From positions 1 to 55,177 of the forward strand of contig NZ_JAHLOS010000031.1 in assembly GCF_018917525.1 (NCBI RefSeq): 55,177 bases of DNA. Direction: 5' to 3'. The number at the start of each line of letters is the position of its first letter. Position 1 is the stretch's first letter. The notes under the pieces are model-generated. The model had not been told where the DNA came from and ran no database searches. It saw only the letters and a list, made by a program, of their open reading frames with translations. Positions 46,057 to 55,035 of this stretch are shown here, piece by piece. The position numbers and the translations under genes are program-made. The DNA comes from Enterococcus raffinosus (lineage in GTDB: Bacteria; Bacillota; Bacilli; Lactobacillales; Enterococcaceae).

Positions 46057-46535
46057 ATATCTTTTTTCTAGGTGCTATTGCTCTTGTTGCATACATTATT
46101 CAGACGTTTTTAGGATTAAAGCAAATTAAAAATTTCAATATGGTATATGGTCGGATGCGAAGAAGAGGCAGGGTGGCTATCGGCAGAAGACCGGGAAAGA
46201 TTGCTTCAGGGACACTTCTTTTGTTTGCTGTAGATACGACAGGGAAAATCGGAGAGGCAGAAATGATGCAAGGAACGTCAATCTTGGCTCGCTTCAAACC
46301 ACGGCCGCAGTTCATCGGCTTGGATATTCATGAGCTATCTGCGGATCATCCAATTTTATTGAAGGAAAACAAATTGACTCGTCAAGCCGCGATGAACGCG
46401 CAAAAAGTTTATATGGAAGTTGAAAAGGGCAATTATCAGGAAAGTCAGCCAGTTTCACCAGCGATGAACGTAGGGCTGAAAGTAACGATGCTAAAACAAG
46501 CAATTCAGACAAAATTTACTAAAAGGAGTGTATAA
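46053..46535 (+). CDS. gutM: Glucitol operon activator protein GutM
   Basis: 160 residues. One N-terminal membrane span (IFFLGAIALVAYIIQTFLGLKQI) is followed by the GutM domain (FNMVYGRMRRRGRVAIGRRPGKIASGTLLLFAVD). GutM helps expression of the sorbitol operon in E. coli and lactic acid bacteria. The ATG at 46053 overlaps the activator stop (ATGA) and is preferred over TTG 46047 for spacing. It lies between the activator and EIIC, as in other gut operons. Confidence 0.92.
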   Translation: MNIFFLGAIALVAYIIQTFLGLKQIKNFNMVYGRMRRRGRVAIGRRPGKIASGTLLLFAVDTTGKIGEAEMMQGTSILARFKPRPQFIGLDIHELSADHPILLKENKLTRQAAMNAQKVYMEVEKGNYQESQPVSPAMNVGLKVTMLKQAIQTKFTKRSV

Positions 46536-46537
46536 AA

Positions 46538-47089
46538 ATGGATTTTCTAATTAAATTCGCAGAAGGCTTCATGGGCCTTTTCCAAACAGGTGCTGAAACA
46601 TTTATCAGCTGGATGACGGGGATCGTCCCGGTTGTCTTACTTTTGATGGTGGCAATGAATACTCTGATTGCCTTTCTAGGAGAAGAACGAGTAACAAAGG
46701 TTGCGCAGGCTTCTTCTAAAAATCCCTTTACCCGCTATTTGATTTTGCCGTTTCTGTCAGCCTTCATGCTGGGAAACCCAATGTCCTTTACGATGGCCCG
46801 TTTCTTGCCAGAGTACTATAAACCAAGCTACTATGCGTCGCAAGCACAGTTCTGTCATACAAGCAACGGCGTTTTCCCTCATATCAATCCTGGCGAACTG
46901 TTCGTATGGATGGGAATCGCTCAAGGAATTACAGCACTAGGCTTGAATTCAATGGAACTAGCGATTCGTTATATGTTGGTAGGAGTTGTTATGAACTTTA
47001 TCGGCGGCTGGGTCACAGACTTTACAACAGCCTTTGTTTGTAAACAGCAAGGCATTGAGCTAAGTAAAGACGTGCGGACAGTAGACTAG
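46538..47089 (+). CDS. srlA: PTS glucitol/sorbitol EIIC component
   Basis: 183 residues with about four membrane segments. The family signature [44 protein letters not shown] covers residues about 75-120 and is typical of EIIC-Gut. It forms part of the sorbitol channel together with the next gene. AAAAGGAG precedes the ATG. Confidence 0.94.
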   Translation: MDFLIKFAEGFMGLFQTGAETFISWMTGIVPVVLLLMVAMNTLIAFLGEERVTKVAQASSKNPFTRYLILPFLSAFMLGNPMSFTMARFLPEYYKPSYYASQAQFCHTSNGVFPHINPGELFVWMGIAQGITALGLNSMELAIRYMLVGVVMNFIGGWVTDFTTAFVCKQQGIELSKDVRTVD

Positions 47090-47102
47090 AGGAGGAAAAA
47101 GA

Positions 47103-48101
47103 ATGACTTACAAAAGTATCAAGATTGTTAAAGGTAACGGCGGATTTGGCGGACCATTAGTCATTACGCCGACAGAAGAAAAGTATAAATTTATTTACGT
47201 AACCGGCGGCGGAGAAAAACCGGCAATTGTTGATAAAATTGTTGAATTGAGTGGTATGGAGCCAGTAAACGGCTTTAAAACTTCGATCCCAGATGATGAA
47301 ATTGCTTTAGCAATCATCGATTGCGGTGGAACCTTACGCTGCGGGATTTATCCAAAGAAAAATATTCCAACAGTCAACATTGTACCGACGGGTAAAAGCG
47401 GTCCGTTGGCACAATATATTACAGAAGAGATCTATGTGTCAGCCGTTGGGACTGATCAGATCACGTTAGCTGATGAAAGTGAAGCAGTTGTTGCACCGAC
47501 TGAGGAGCCGAAGAAAGAAAAGAAATTCAAGTACTCTACGGATAAAAAGATCACGGAACAGCGGGCCGAACAGCAAAGCTTTATCGCAAAGATCGGCATG
47601 GGAGCCGGGAAAGTAGTCGCCACCTTCAACCAGTCGGCTCGTGAAGGGGTTCAAACCATGATCAATACGGTCATTCCTTTCATGGCCTTCGTATCGCTGT
47701 TAATTGGGATTATTCAAGGTTCAGGGATTGGAACAGTTTTCGCCAATATGATGAAACCATTGGCAGGTAACGTGATTGGCCTGATCATTATCGGTTTTAT
47801 CTGTTCGCTGCCATTTCTATCGCCATTATTGGGGCCAGGAGCAGTGATCAGCCAGATTCTAGGGACCCTGATTGGTGTAGAAATCGGCAAAGGAAATATT
47901 CCGCCGCAGCTGGCTTTACCAGCATTGTTTGCCATCAATACGCAAAATGCCGCGGACTTTATTCCGGTTGGTTTAGGTCTAGAGGAAGCAGAAGCAGAGA
48001 CTGTTGAAGTCGGAGTGCCATCCGTTTTGTATTCCCGTTTCTTAAACGGAGTGCCTCGCGTAGTCGTAGCATGGCTGGCAAGTTTCGGTATGTACAGTTA
48101 A
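47103..48101 (+). CDS. srlE: PTS glucitol/sorbitol EIIBC component
   Basis: 332 residues. The N-terminal EIIB-Gut domain has [17 protein letters not shown] and the phosphocysteine region [15 protein letters not shown] basic linker follows and then a membrane domain ([23 protein letters not shown]). It transfers phosphate to sorbitol during import. Gene order A-E-B matches other srl/gut operons. Confidence 0.94.
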   Translation: MTYKSIKIVKGNGGFGGPLVITPTEEKYKFIYVTGGGEKPAIVDKIVELSGMEPVNGFKTSIPDDEIALAIIDCGGTLRCGIYPKKNIPTVNIVPTGKSGPLAQYITEEIYVSAVGTDQITLADESEAVVAPTEEPKKEKKFKYSTDKKITEQRAEQQSFIAKIGMGAGKVVATFNQSAREGVQTMINTVIPFMAFVSLLIGIIQGSGIGTVFANMMKPLAGNVIGLIIIGFICSLPFLSPLLGPGAVISQILGTLIGVEIGKGNIPPQLALPALFAINTQNAADFIPVGLGLEEAEAETVEVGVPSVLYSRFLNGVPRVVVAWLASFGMYS

Positions 48102-48138
48102 ACTAAAGGTAAAAGTAGTTGTTGGGAGAGATGAAAAA

Positions 48139-48492
48139 ATGATTTTTGAGACGCACGTAACGAACATTGGGCCAGAGGCAGAGATGTTTCAGGCTGAAAA
48201 AATGCTGATCTTTTTTGGAGATGAAGCCCCTGAGACATTAGCTGATTACTGCTACAACATTGAGCTAAAGGCTTCAACCGGCGACATTTTGCCAGGCATG
48301 ACCTTCGGCTTTAACGATCAGACGTACAAGATCACAGCCGTTGGCGATGTGGTTAAGAAGAACTTGGACGATTTAGGGCATATCACCGTGCGTTTTGATG
48401 GTGCCGAAGAAGCAGAGCTTCCAGGAACATTATACGTAGAAGAAAAAGTTCTGCCCGAGATTCAAATTGGAACGAAAATCAGTATTTATTAA
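48139..48492 (+). CDS. srlB: PTS glucitol/sorbitol EIIA component
   Basis: 117 residues of EIIA-Gut: MLIFFGDEAPETLADYCYNIEL, GDILPGMTFGFNDQTYKITAVGDVVKKNLDDLGHITVRFDG. The His in LGHITV is the likely phospho-site. It is the last gene of the sorbitol operon, with a terminator close behind. Confidence 0.94.
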   Translation: MIFETHVTNIGPEAEMFQAEKMLIFFGDEAPETLADYCYNIELKASTGDILPGMTFGFNDQTYKITAVGDVVKKNLDDLGHITVRFDGAEEAELPGTLYVEEKVLPEIQIGTKISIY

Positions 48493-48502
48493 AAACGAGC
48501 TT

Positions 48503-48545
48503 CTTGGCAAGTATCCCTAAGGTGGTATTTGCCAAGATTTTTTTA
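48503..48545 (+). terminator. Terminator of the sorbitol operon
   Basis: CTTGGCAA (48503-48510) pairs with TTGCCAAG (48529-48536), then a T-run follows. The next 350 bases to 48902 hold a TTGACA at 48610 with only a poorly spaced -10, and no gene was seen there. Confidence 0.85.
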
Positions 48546-48902
48546 TTTAAAAGGGACGAGCGACACAAAACATGTCACGGGAAAAGAAATGACTATCACA
48601 ATTGGCATATTGACAGAAAAACCTAATATATCAATATTTATAACAGGTTTAAACGCTTAAAAAATCGAAAATTGAAAGTGAAAAGTAGTATTGCGCTCGC
48701 TGTTAGCAAATTAATCGTTGATAAACTCTCTAATTTTGAATGATTTCATTTATTTTTAGTAAAGCAAGACTCAAAAACTATTATTTTTAATTGATAATGA
48801 CGTTTTTGAGGCTGAGAAATGAAACATAATAGTATTGGAATTAAATCCATAAAAATTAGAGAAAATAAACAAATCCTATAGATGATTAATGGAGGAATCG
48901 AA

Positions 48903-49514
48903 ATGAGAATATTAGTGCTAACCAAAAATATTTTTCATGAATTAGAATTACAGCGAGAATTACAGGTTTTAAATCACGAGGTATTTGTAACGAGAAATGA
49001 GCGGAACAATTCCTTATTGGCTAATTGTGGAAATGTCTTTGATTGTCTATTTTTGAGCGAGACGTTATCAGAAAAGGAGTTCCTAACGATTGCTAAGGAA
49101 ACCTCTGCGTTATTTGATGGGCAAATTATTCGAATTAATTGCGAAGAGGGACAGAATAACTCTATACCAAAGGGAAAATTGGATGTCATGTATGTTGATC
49201 GTTCATTTGTAGAGATTAGAGAGCTTTTAGATATCTTGAATACTAAAAATGATGAATACCTAATGGCGACCTCGATAGAAGAATTCAATTGAAAATTAAG
49301 TAAACAGGAGCAATTGTTTTTTGAGAATTTACAGGAAGGAAAAACAATCGCCAGAGAGGATATGTGCTGGTTAATTTGGGGAGAAGATGAGTCCAGTTCA
49401 AGGAAATCACAGCTTTCTAACTTAGCCAAAAAGATCAATCGAAAACTAGATGAGTGCAACTACACAGACAAAAGAATCAAGACCTATTGGGGGAAAGGCT
49501 ATATCCTTCAATAG
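48903..49514 (+). pseudogene. Winged-helix (OmpR/PhoB-type) regulator with pseudo-receiver, broken by in-frame TGA
   Basis: ATG 48903 (GGAGG upstream) opens 129 codons of a receiver-like domain (MRILVLTKNIFHELELQRELQVL) that lacks the usual phospho-Asp pattern. TGA at 49290-49292 interrupts it. The same frame continues to 49514 with KLSKQEQLFFENLQEGKTIAREDM and KKINRKLDECNYTDKRIKTYWGKGYIL, an OmpR/PhoB-type DNA-binding domain. Both parts together give a normal length of about 203 residues. The truncated form would lack DNA binding. The TTG 49314 has no ribosome site. Confidence 0.75.
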
Positions 49515-49682
49515 TTATTTAAAGGCATCAAAAATTTGTCCAGATTTGTCAGCATATCGTTATAGGAGGGATGTTCTTTTTAATAAATGGTAAAACTGAT
49601 AATTTTTGATGATATGCTGCAATAAGGGAATATTTACAGGTTCAGAGGTCATATTATGGCAAATAGTAAATCTTGATTTCAG

Positions 49683-49868
49683 ATATTCAAAAACTATAGG
49701 TATCATATCCAACATATAATTGCTGTTCACAGTAAGTTAGAAAAGTGGCTGAATAGGTTTAATGGAATTGCGACTAAATGGTTAAGCAATTCTATGTATT
49801 GGATCAAATGGCTCGAATTATTTGAAAATGATAGAGAAACGGTTAAAGAGAAAAATTTCGTGATTTAA
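49683..49868 (+). pseudogene. Transposase remnant, IS1595-like C-terminus
   Basis: An open stretch of 61 codons encodes YHIQHIIAVHSKLEKWLNRFNGIATKWLSNSMYWIKWLEL (key parts HSKLEKW, RFNGIATKWL, WIKWLEL). This resembles the end of IS1595-family transposases, where HSRLK and F-x-GVSTKYL motifs occur. It has no start, a stop lies just upstream, and no intact ends were found. So it is a decayed IS fragment in an otherwise empty 540-base gap (49515-50053). Confidence 0.55.
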
Positions 49869-50053
49869 TGCAATATATCCGATGCTTATACAAGAGTAAT
49901 AGATTTTAGAGGTCGAGAACCTATCTATGTTTAATTTATACAGGTTCTCGAAATTAATTGTAAAAGTAAAATATAGTAATACAATTAGATACTTGTTTTG
50001 TATGGTATTGCAAATTAAAATGAAGATTATTACATGCCGAGGAGGTAAATTAT

Positions 50054-50407
50054 ATGAAGCCAAAAGAAATACTTTGCCAATGGGTTGACGCATTTAATAA
50101 TGCGGATGTAGAAACTATTTCTGAATTATATGATGATAATGCAATAAACCATCAGGTTGCCAATGAGCCAGTTATTGGGAAAGAGGCTATAAGGAAAATG
50201 TTTGAACAAGATTTTTCTAGCGCAGAAATGGTTTGCATCGTTGAAAACATTTTCGAAGATGGACAATGGGCAATTTTAGAATGGCGTGATCCATTAGGTT
50301 TGAGAGGCTGCGGTTTCTTTCAAATAGTAAACAATAAAATTTTATTTCAAAGAGGCTACTGGGATAAGCTATCTTTCTTAAAACAGCACAATTTGCCTAT
50401 TGAATAA
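50054..50407 (+). CDS. SnoaL/NTF2-like small protein
   Basis: 117 residues with the SnoaL-like fold pattern (ILCQWVDAFNNADVETISELYDDNAINHQVANEPVIGKEAIRKMF, spanning residues 5-50), then a beta sheet with WAILEWRD and GCGFFQIVNNKI. Such proteins bind or convert small molecules; the substrate is not known. The ATG follows GAGGAGG. No operon partner. Confidence 0.8.
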   Translation: MKPKEILCQWVDAFNNADVETISELYDDNAINHQVANEPVIGKEAIRKMFEQDFSSAEMVCIVENIFEDGQWAILEWRDPLGLRGCGFFQIVNNKILFQRGYWDKLSFLKQHNLPIE

Positions 50408-50640
50408 AATGAAACTATCCCTTATATGAATAGTTTGAAAATTTCTTAAAATGTGCATGAAGGGAAGTATAATAACTTCCCTTAAAAATTGTTATAATAG
50501 CAACACTGTATTAAAACATAGCCTAAATAAGATAAATTTTCAAAGAATAGTGAAGAACAATTAATGCCCTTAACCACCCTTTATACAGTTGATTTTCCTC
50601 TTTCGTAAGCGGATAATTATCGAAAAAGGACTGAAATCAA

Positions 50641-50963
50641 TGAGTAAAAAAGTGTTATGGGTATGGTCATTCAACAATCACCAGCAAACGGTTGGTACAC
50701 CTGCTGGAATGAGTGGTGTGACTCTGCATCCAATCAAATTTCAAAAGGCAATGCGAAAGACGTTAGCTCCTGAATGGGCTTTCGAATTCATCAGTGATGA
50801 TTTTTCCGAGGAGCTGCCAAAAGCAGATGTGATCGTTATACCTAAGACCAATAAAGCACTTTATGCAGAACGGGCAAAAAATGCGAAGGTGGTTTGGGTG
50901 TCAGGAATCGAGGTTGCAGAGCATAATTATGAAGGAATCAAGCATAAAATTATTAACGCGTAA
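50641..50963 (+). CDS. Hypothetical protein, about 107 residues
   Basis: Not recognised. ATG 50641 follows AAAGGACTG; an in-frame upstream start at 50589 has no site. Alternating short strands and helices (KKVLWVWSFNNHQQT, ADVIVIPKTNKAL, AKVVWVSGIEVAEHN) suggest a small cytoplasmic alpha/beta protein. It is followed by its own terminator. Confidence 0.65.
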
Positions 50964-51006
50964 AACGATAGAAGAATGAATAGTCCCATTAGATTAGTAG
51001 CTAGTA

Positions 51007-51042
51007 GAGCTGTATCAGGAATTTTGATACAGCTCTTTTTTT
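51007..51042 (+). terminator. Rho-independent terminator
   Basis: GAGCTGTATCA (51007-51017) pairs perfectly with TGATACAGCTC (51025-51035), followed by seven T. Confidence 0.92.
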
Positions 51043-51377
51043 GCAGTTTTCGATGCTCTATTGAGATTAAGATCAAATGAAGTCGATCTAATCATTCTTT
51101 AAGTTATACGCAGTTTTTTGTATTTGCTATCATTTATGGCTTAAAAATCGCTATATATCACTACTTAATGTGGTTTTATGACAGTTTTAATTTATTCAAA
51201 TTGCTAATTAAAAGAAAAGATATTGAGAACCAAAAAAAATAAACAAAATGATATCATTAGTAAGGAATATTATTTTAATTAATACTATCCTTTTATCAAT
51301 GAAACCGTCGTTCCATATTGATCAGGCTTTTTTGAAACACAAATTGAAGGAGAGTTATTTAGAAGGAGTGGGTGTAA
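51043..51377. other. Intergenic stretch, nothing recognised
   Basis: About 335 AT-rich bases between a terminator and the zinc-ribbon protein. No gene, riboswitch or clear promoter pair was seen. The last bases hold the AGAAGGAG ribosome site of the next gene. Confidence 0.5.
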
Positions 51378-51899
51378 TTGGATTATAAAAGATTGTATGG
51401 CATTTATTATGATGAAGAGGCAGGGGGCTATATTTCAGGGACTTATAAACAAAATGGAAAGAGTCACGTACATCTGACAGATTTGTACCCTAGTCAATTT
51501 CCAGAAGATGAGATCCCAATACCAGTCCTGCAGATCGCAAGCATAAAGACATACGACTCTCTAGTGAAAGTACAAAAGGAATTAGAAAAATACGCTTCAT
51601 ATGTAAATGTGGCAGATGCTTCCAAGCTAGAAGCAAGAGAGCTGAATTATCAGGAGATCGAGTTGATCGACAGATGTCGCGCATTCATGGAAGGACGGAA
51701 AAGGGCGCGTTCTTACGCAGAACAGTTCAAAAAAGAAAAATTGAAATGCTCTAAGTGCGGGAATACCGATATTGAAGAAATGGTTGTAGGTGAAAAAACG
51801 TTTCAATTAATGGATCGACAGAGAACCACACAGGTCGACGAACGCTTTCAAAAAGAAATCAGTGTTTATTGCAATAAGTGCACGGCTAAAATATTGTAG
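51378..51899 (+). CDS. Hypothetical protein with C-terminal zinc ribbon
   Basis: 173 residues, TTG start at 51378 placed nine bases after AAGGAG. Residues 1-125 are of unknown type (LYGIYYDEEAGGYISGTYKQNG) with a helical middle. The C-terminus has CSKCGNTDI and, about 40 residues later, CNKC, a four-cysteine zinc ribbon. Probably a nucleic-acid- or protein-binding cytoplasmic protein. No informative neighbours. Confidence 0.7.
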   Translation: MDYKRLYGIYYDEEAGGYISGTYKQNGKSHVHLTDLYPSQFPEDEIPIPVLQIASIKTYDSLVKVQKELEKYASYVNVADASKLEARELNYQEIELIDRCRAFMEGRKRARSYAEQFKKEKLKCSKCGNTDIEEMVVGEKTFQLMDRQRTTQVDERFQKEISVYCNKCTAKIL

Positions 51900-51934
51900 G
51901 CAAGCGCAGCGTTTTGATGCGTTTCATAGTAAGC

Positions 51935-51972
51935 AAAGAAGAAGTATCGCTATTGGATACTTCTTCTTTTTT
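51935..51972. terminator. Bidirectional terminator between the zinc-ribbon and MupG genes
   Basis: AAAGAAGAAGTATC (51935-51948) pairs with GATACTTCTTCTTT (51956-51969) and the flanks are A- and T-rich. It serves two convergent genes. Confidence 0.85.
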
Positions 51973-52021
51973 GGTGTTCACACTCATTAAGAGTGTTGTT
52001 TCTTGATAACTTGAAAAGGGA

Positions 52022-53104
52022 TCAAACCAGTTTAAACTTTGTCCATGGTTTCAAATAATTGACTAGCTCAATTTCTACTTTTGAAAGTCGTCCAATTTTA
52101 TTTTTACGGTCATCTTTATGTGGTGTTAAGACAATCTGCAACTCATTTTTGTAAATTCCAAAGCGGTCATTTCCGATCAAAACATCACCAAATTCAAATT
52201 CCTCATCGTTATCATGAGGAGGATTCGCCTCGTTCTTATAAATAACACGTGATTGTGTAGAGCGGGCGACTAGTGCGTTCGTATCTCCCCGGCGAAAATG
52301 TTGCATATCACAAGCAATTTTATGTTCTAATTCTGTTGTCTCCGCTAAAAAATCCACCTTCAATTGAAGCTGGTAACGATCTAGTTCTGCTAAAGCCTTC
52401 AGTTCCTCTTCAGTGGCATAGGCATTTCCAATGATGACATCATCAATGAGGCCAGTGGCGAATAATTTTTTTGCCTGTACCTCGATTGGCAAATAACGAT
52501 CACTTTCCAAAGTAGGCAAGCCATCATTCACATTCCAAGGACCTTGTTCTCCATATTGGCTGGCTACGAAGGCGGCGGTATGAATGCCATTCTTCTTAAA
52601 TCGTTCGCTGCACTCTAGGAAAAACTCTTCTGTTAAGCCAGTTCCCACCTGTGGGTAAAAATTGTGACAGCCGAATAAATATGGTTTATTGGCTTGATAA
52701 CTCAAGATATTCTCAAGGTAAGCGACATCATTGCTCATGTTCAATTCGATGATGAGTCCATAAGGATTATAGCTTATCAGTGCTTCGGTATTTCCATCAA
52801 AGCCTTGATCTAAACGAATCCCATCCACGCCTAATTCCGCAAAAAAGCGCAGATCCTGATAGCTGATCCCCAGTTTTTCAAAGATGCGAGGAGAGATATC
52901 GATGATGGTTAAATAGCCTAAATCCTTCGCCACAGCAATGATCCTGCTGAATTTTTGCTTGGTGGCAAGGATGTCGTCCGCTTCAAGCATACTCATGAAA
53001 AGTCGAGAATATCCGTATTTTTCCCCCAGTTCTAAATAGTCTTTGTCTTTTGAAAAATCACTATGGTCTGGATAAATGGAAAGGCCTAATTGTCTAAATG
53101 TCAT
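52022..53104 (-). CDS. mupG: MupG-type 6-phospho-N-acetylmuramidase (DUF871)
   Basis: 360 residues of the DUF871/MupG family. An N-terminal TIM barrel (LGLSIYPDHSDFSKDKDYL, SRLFMSMLEADD, LGVDGIRLDQGFDG, GCHNFYPQVGTGL) is followed by a small C-terminal beta domain. MupG hydrolyses MurNAc-6-phosphate-GlcNAc inside the cell during cell-wall recycling. It is followed on the same strand by nothing and preceded by an amino-sugar kinase 3 bases away, and the pair is divergent from an RpiR regulator. The usual MurP transporter and MurQ etherase are not in the window. Confidence 0.87.
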   Translation of the reverse strand: MTFRQLGLSIYPDHSDFSKDKDYLELGEKYGYSRLFMSMLEADDILATKQKFSRIIAVAKDLGYLTIIDISPRIFEKLGISYQDLRFFAELGVDGIRLDQGFDGNTEALISYNPYGLIIELNMSNDVAYLENILSYQANKPYLFGCHNFYPQVGTGLTEEFFLECSERFKKNGIHTAAFVASQYGEQGPWNVNDGLPTLESDRYLPIEVQAKKLFATGLIDDVIIGNAYATEEELKALAELDRYQLQLKVDFLAETTELEHKIACDMQHFRRGDTNALVARSTQSRVIYKNEANPPHDNDEEFEFGDVLIGNDRFGIYKNELQIVLTPHKDDRKNKIGRLSKVEIELVNYLKPWTKFKLV

Positions 53105-53107
53105 GGT

Positions 53108-53992
53108 TTATTCTCCTTTGTAATAAAGTACCCCAGAAGCATTTGTACCAACTAAAGGGATCAACGCCACTTCGGGATAGTTATGTTTGATTGTTTGTTC
53201 AAAGCTATCTTTGAGCACTTGATTGTTTGTTAAAACGGAACCTGTAATAGCAATTTTACTTTGATTTGCGCTCGGACCTATTTGATCAAGGATTGCCAAA
53301 GCCTGAAGGCCTAAACGTTTTCCGCAGCTCTTTAAAATTTTTTGAAAGGCCTGATTTTTAGTGCCGTGTTCTGCAAATGCTTTTCCAAAAGCCGCCAAAT
53401 CATTGCGAGGAAGACGATTGAACAGTTTAACAGCTTCAAATACATTTTCTACGCCAATTATTGGCAAAATTAGTTTTGTTAAATCACCGATGATTCCTCG
53501 ATCCGCTTCTCCCAGCATTCCTTTAAACGCCTGACGCACCAAATCATAGGCGCTGCCCTGATCCCCTAATAAATGTCCCCAGCCGCCAGCTCGGTAGGCT
53601 GTTTGATTGAATTGGCCTAAGACAATCGAACCTGTTCCAGCGATGACCAAGATTCCGTCTGTTCCCTGTAATCCTTTCAGCATTGCCAGTTCAGCATCGG
53701 ATAAGACGACTGCTGGACGATGAAATGTTCGTTCAATAAATTCCGCGATTTCTTTTTGGTTTCCAGCACTTTGACTACCGGCTACACCAGCTAAAATTAG
53801 CTCACAATTAGCTATCGGCAATTTATCGAATAATTCTGTTAAAACGCTCTCAATATTTTGTTTCGTCTGCTTGAAATCGACCAGACTATTTCCTGGTCCA
53901 GCCTTTCTTTCAGCCAGTAATTCTCCTGTTTCAGAGTAAGCCTGAGCGGTGATGACTGTTCCACCGCTGTCTATTCCTATTCTATAGTGCAT
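53108..53992 (-). CDS. BadF/BadG-family amino-sugar kinase (MurK/NagK-like)
   Basis: 294 residues of the ASKHA fold. The phosphate-1 motif is IGIDSGGTVITAQAY, the adenosine and phosphate-2 region ILVIAGTGSIVLGQF, and GGWGHLLGDQGSAYDLVRQAFKG is typical of the N-acetylglucosamine-kinase-like BadF group. Relatives phosphorylate GlcNAc or MurNAc. Next to mupG it probably phosphorylates the amino sugar released from wall fragments. ATG 53992 is the first of the frame. Confidence 0.85.
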   Translation of the reverse strand: MHYRIGIDSGGTVITAQAYSETGELLAERKAGPGNSLVDFKQTKQNIESVLTELFDKLPIANCELILAGVAGSQSAGNQKEIAEFIERTFHRPAVVLSDAELAMLKGLQGTDGILVIAGTGSIVLGQFNQTAYRAGGWGHLLGDQGSAYDLVRQAFKGMLGEADRGIIGDLTKLILPIIGVENVFEAVKLFNRLPRNDLAAFGKAFAEHGTKNQAFQKILKSCGKRLGLQALAILDQIGPSANQSKIAITGSVLTNNQVLKDSFEQTIKHNYPEVALIPLVGTNASGVLYYKGE

Positions 53993-54048
53993 AGATTTTT
54001 TCCTCCAAAATACTTGACATGGAATAAAAATACGTTTACATTGTATCT

Positions 54049-54096
54049 GAAATGAAATTTTATTTCAAGTTTTGTGAAGAAATGAAATCGAATTTC
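54049..54096. promoter_or_regulatory. Tandem RpiR/MurR operators between kinase and regulator
   Basis: Two 18-base boxes, GAAATGAAATTTTATTTC (54049-54066) and GAAATGAAATCGAATTTC (54079-54096), differ only in their centre. Each holds an inverted repeat GAAAT-nnn-ATTTC, and the first extends to TGAAAT/ATTTCA. They are 30 bases apart, about three helical turns, so a dimer of dimers could bind one face. A TTGACA at 54014 lies beside them. Confidence 0.72.
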
Positions 54097-54168
54097 TAAA
54101 AAGGGGAGAAAAAAGAAAGATTGAAGGAGGTCAGTTAGTAAAGATAGAACATTATGGGAGGAACAAGG

Positions 54169-55035
54169 ATGCCGATTTTTGCTAAAATTCAGGAACAACA
54201 AGAGGCGTTTTCAAAATCAGAATTAAAAATCGCGCAGTTTATTTTGGACCAACCGCAGGATGTGTTGGAAATGACTGCTCAACAATTAGCCAGAGCAGCT
54301 GATTCCAGCAGTGCCGCTGTTATCCGTTTGTGTAAGCGGTTAAAAGTCTATGGTTTCCCGCAGCTTAAAATAGAATTATCCGCGGATTTAAGCGGGGGAG
54401 AACTTAGTCGGAAAATACAGCCAGAAGTACGTGAAAATGAAGAAATCAGCTCCATCAAAGAACGCTTACTAGTGAATACTCAAAATTCTTTAGCCGAAAC
54501 GGTTGAAGAAATAGACGATGATCAAATTTATCAGCTTAGCCAAATAGTTGCTCGTTCAAGACGGTTACTTGTTTTGGGTATCGGCGTTTCTAATTTAGTG
54601 GCTCAAGACATTGCCCAAAAGTGGGGAAGTGTAGGCACGATTGTTATCGCTTTTAATAATGTGAATGATCTATTGCCGATAGTAGCAAATGCTGGAATTG
54701 AGGATTCCCTGTGGGTAGTAGACAATTCAGGAGAAACCCCAGAAGCAATATATGCAGCTCAAATCGCTAAAGAACGAAAGGTTCCAATCATTACGATGAC
54801 TAAAAAGGGCAGCAATACCATCTCTGAGCTAGGTGATGTGGAAATTCATACGAGCCAGCCGATCGAATTACCGGGAAGAATTGCTGCGACGGATTCCTTA
54901 CTATTACAGTTTATGGCTATTGATATTATCTTTTATGATTTTGTGAGTCGGAATTACGAATCAAGCATTTCTCAGTTGAATCAATCAGCGAAACTTGTGA
55001 AGGACTACAAGAACCATTTCTATAAAAATAAATGA
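54169..55035 (+). CDS. RpiR/MurR family regulator of wall-sugar recycling
   Basis: About 288 residues from ATG 54169, chosen because GGAGGAACAAGG precedes it. The helix-turn-helix is LEMTAQQLARAADSSSAAVIRLCKRLKVYGFPQLK, and a SIS domain follows (SRRLLVLGIGVSNLVAQDIAQKW, VDNSGETPEAIYAAQIAKERKVPIITMT). RpiR/MurR proteins sense sugar phosphates such as MurNAc-6-phosphate. It is divergent from the kinase-mupG pair, with two matching operators in the gap, so it is their likely regulator. Confidence 0.9.
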   Translation: MPIFAKIQEQQEAFSKSELKIAQFILDQPQDVLEMTAQQLARAADSSSAAVIRLCKRLKVYGFPQLKIELSADLSGGELSRKIQPEVRENEEISSIKERLLVNTQNSLAETVEEIDDDQIYQLSQIVARSRRLLVLGIGVSNLVAQDIAQKWGSVGTIVIAFNNVNDLLPIVANAGIEDSLWVVDNSGETPEAIYAAQIAKERKVPIITMTKKGSNTISELGDVEIHTSQPIELPGRIAATDSLLLQFMAIDIIFYDFVSRNYESSISQLNQSAKLVKDYKNHFYKNK

